A stretch of 13,157 nt of DNA from the NCBI GenBank assembly GCA_051873875.1, contig JBJEFI010000055.1:1-13157 (forward strand), written 5' to 3'. This stretch comes from JBJEFI01 sp051873875 (GTDB taxonomy: Bacteria > Bacillota > Bacilli > Bacillales > Bacillaceae_G). A program made the position numbers and the translations under genes. Shown here piece after piece: positions 12,981 through 13,157 of this stretch; within the stretch, counting starts at the first letter, position 1; the number at the start of each line of letters is the position of its first letter. The notes under the pieces were generated by a model, which worked only from the letters and a program-made list of their open reading frames with translations, was not told the origin of the DNA and ran no database searches.

Positions 12981-13157
12981 ATGGCAGCAACAAAAACAGC
13001 AAATAATGGACAGCTTGTACTTGTATATGAAGCAGGCGTAGATGCAAAGAACAACCCAATTTTCAAAACAAAAAGCTACAAAGGATTGGATACAGAAGCA
13101 ACACCAGACCAAATCCTTGCCGTAGGAAATGCGATTGCTTCCTTACAGCAATATTCC
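12981..13157 (+). CDS. DUF1659 family protein, C-terminus cut by window edge
   Basis: The first 59 codons are present, and the family's usual length is only about 70-75 residues, so most of the protein is visible. MAATKTANNGQLVLVYEAGVDAKNNPIFKTKSYKGL...ATPDQILAVGNAIASLQQY matches the DUF1659 pattern (LxLVFExGxDxxGKPIxKxKxYxxVK). It is a small soluble beta/alpha protein of unknown role. The ribosome site AAGGAGGTGAT is one of the fullest in the window, implying high translation. In other Bacillales such genes are followed by DUF2922 and YvrJ genes; the window ends too soon to see them. The upstream region has TATATATA but no clear -35, so it may be read by an alternative sigma factor. Confidence 0.85.
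   Translation, partial: MAATKTANNGQLVLVYEAGVDAKNNPIFKTKSYKGLDTEATPDQILAVGNAIASLQQYS

Overview
The window looks like chromosome of a low-GC Gram-positive endospore-former relative (Bacillales; Bacillus cereus-like or Lysinibacillus-like). The base composition is AT-rich, the Shine-Dalgarno sequences are strong (AGGAGG type), and the families seen are typical of that order: a guanine riboswitch, a CpsC/CpsD BY-kinase pair, LPXTG-type surface protein tails, and a DUF1659 protein beside a small sigma factor. I cannot name the species from sequence alone. No tRNA, rRNA, CRISPR array, intact insertion sequence or prophage is visible.

Left part (1-2200): a secreted 5'-nucleotidase, cut by the window's left edge, is read leftward. 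It sits behind a 320-nt leader with a sigma-A promoter, a guanine-class purine riboswitch and a terminator/antiterminator switch, so it is most likely a purine-salvage gene made when guanine is scarce. A membrane-anchored thioredoxin-like protein is read the other way, with a 19-bp palindrome in the shared intergenic region.

Surface and signalling part (2200-7560): cpsC and cpsD (modulator and tyrosine kinase for polysaccharide export) form a two-gene leftward operon with no polysaccharide genes around them. Next come two decayed leftovers of sortase-anchored surface proteins: an open reading frame with two nearly identical FIVAR-like repeats but no secretion signal and no LPXTG, and a frameshifted C-terminal tail. 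A rightward diguanylate cyclase follows, with a 7TM sensor module, its own clear extended -10 promoter, and no product-inhibition site.

Metabolism and transport (7560-10740): cstA (pyruvate/peptide transporter family) preceded by a stack of hairpins, a bidirectional terminator, a leftward MFS exporter, and then a palindrome and a possible 33-residue membrane peptide.

Right part (10740-13157): a 63-residue unknown protein with a clear sigma-A promoter, a short sigma-70-family factor, a convergent and overlapping glycerate kinase gene (glxK), and the first 59 codons of a DUF1659 protein. The sigma factor may serve the DUF1659 operon. I see no new enzymatic system in the window; the most instructive features are the riboswitch switch design, the surface-protein graveyard and the sigma factor/DUF1659 locus.
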